Positions 13,572 through 13,717 of a stretch of DNA of 13,717 nucleotides are shown piece by piece. Source of the stretch: CAZKUB01 sp964592335. Lineage in GTDB: Archaea > Thermoplasmatota > E2 > DHVEG-1. Made by a program: the position numbers and the translations under genes. The stretch is from the NCBI GenBank assembly GCA_964592335.1, contig CAZQEU010000044.1, positions 1-13,717 on the forward strand, given 5' to 3'. The notes below the pieces were generated by a model, which searched no databases, was not told the origin of the DNA, and saw only the letters and a list, made by a program, of their open reading frames with translations. The stretch's first letter is position 1; every line of letters begins with the position of its first letter.

Positions 13572-13717
13572 ATGAAAAAAGATGTCTTTACCTATATAAT
13601 AGGTGGAAAAGCAGGTCAAGGTACAAAAAAAGCAGGACTTGTTGCTGCTAATTTTTTTGCTGATTTAAAACGTGAAGTATTTCAGATGAATGACTACCCC
13701 AGTCTTATTCGTGGTGG
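13572..13717 (+). CDS. 2-oxoacid:ferredoxin oxidoreductase, N-terminal gamma domain, cut by window end
   Basis: The 48 codons visible read as the start of a gamma-type (KorC/KorA N-terminal) domain: IIGGKAGQGTKKAG, a helix, then VFQMNDYPSLIRGG. This region matches the alpha subunits in which the gamma domain is fused to the alpha domain, as in 2-oxoglutarate-type ferredoxin oxidoreductases, but fusion cannot be confirmed because the window ends. The enzyme would oxidatively decarboxylate a 2-oxoacid to an acyl-CoA and reduce ferredoxin. It begins 13 bp after the SDR gene. Reduced ferredoxin could feed rubredoxin and superoxide reductase, but that link is inferred. Confidence 0.85.
   Translation, partial: MKKDVFTYIIGGKAGQGTKKAGLVAANFFADLKREVFQMNDYPSLIRG

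Overview
The window is AT-rich (roughly 30% GC by eye) and gene-dense. It looks like a low-GC archaeon, possibly of a DPANN-like lineage. The archaeal signs are TATA-type promoters about 25 bp before inferred transcript starts, one near-leaderless gene, archaeal-style UspA, PRC-barrel and Hsp20 proteins, and a ferritin-like domain closest in memory to the one fused to the Pyrococcus encapsulin. The NAD-dependent DNA ligase is a bacterial hallmark and is the main item pointing the other way. The lineage is an inference.

Layout. Positions 1-1950 hold ligA, cut at its 5' end. A short CNNM/CorC-like membrane protein follows (2009-2932). A TATA promoter then leads into a tiny ORF, a dodecin and a 56-aa zinc ribbon (3079-3647). 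The minus strand carries a membrane protein, a formiminoglutamase-like ureohydrolase and a 52-aa basic protein (5275 down to 3651). From 5506 rightward a likely operon encodes a PRC-barrel protein, UspA, Hsp20, a DASS-type transporter and a degenerate UspA (to 8921). A DUF599 membrane protein lies on the minus strand (8927-9631). From about 9765 rightward a GC-rich structured RNA leader precedes a zinc-binding protein and a two-helix membrane protein (to 10546). From 10632 to the window end a redox-stress operon encodes UspA, rubredoxin, a second zinc-binding protein, an encapsulin-type ferritin-like protein, a DJ-1/PfpI protein, superoxide reductase, an SDR dehydrogenase and the start of a 2-oxoacid:ferredoxin oxidoreductase.

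How they fit. The last operon reads as an anaerobe's oxygen and iron defence set. Superoxide reductase removes superoxide, rubredoxin is its usual electron donor, the ferritin-like protein can oxidise and hold iron, DJ-1/PfpI handles damaged protein or metabolites, and UspA is a stress marker. The 5506 operon adds a chaperone and another UspA.

The most notable signal is regulatory. The same long element (TTTRAA, then a TTTTTKAGTYAT core, then a TATA box at fixed spacing) precedes all three rightward stress operons. A fourth core copy lies inverted in the 5276-5505 intergenic region. This suggests a common stress regulon. One member also has a compact, three-way-junction-like leader RNA. No CRISPR array, insertion sequence or tRNA gene was recognised, and no stretch over 300 bases lacks a gene.
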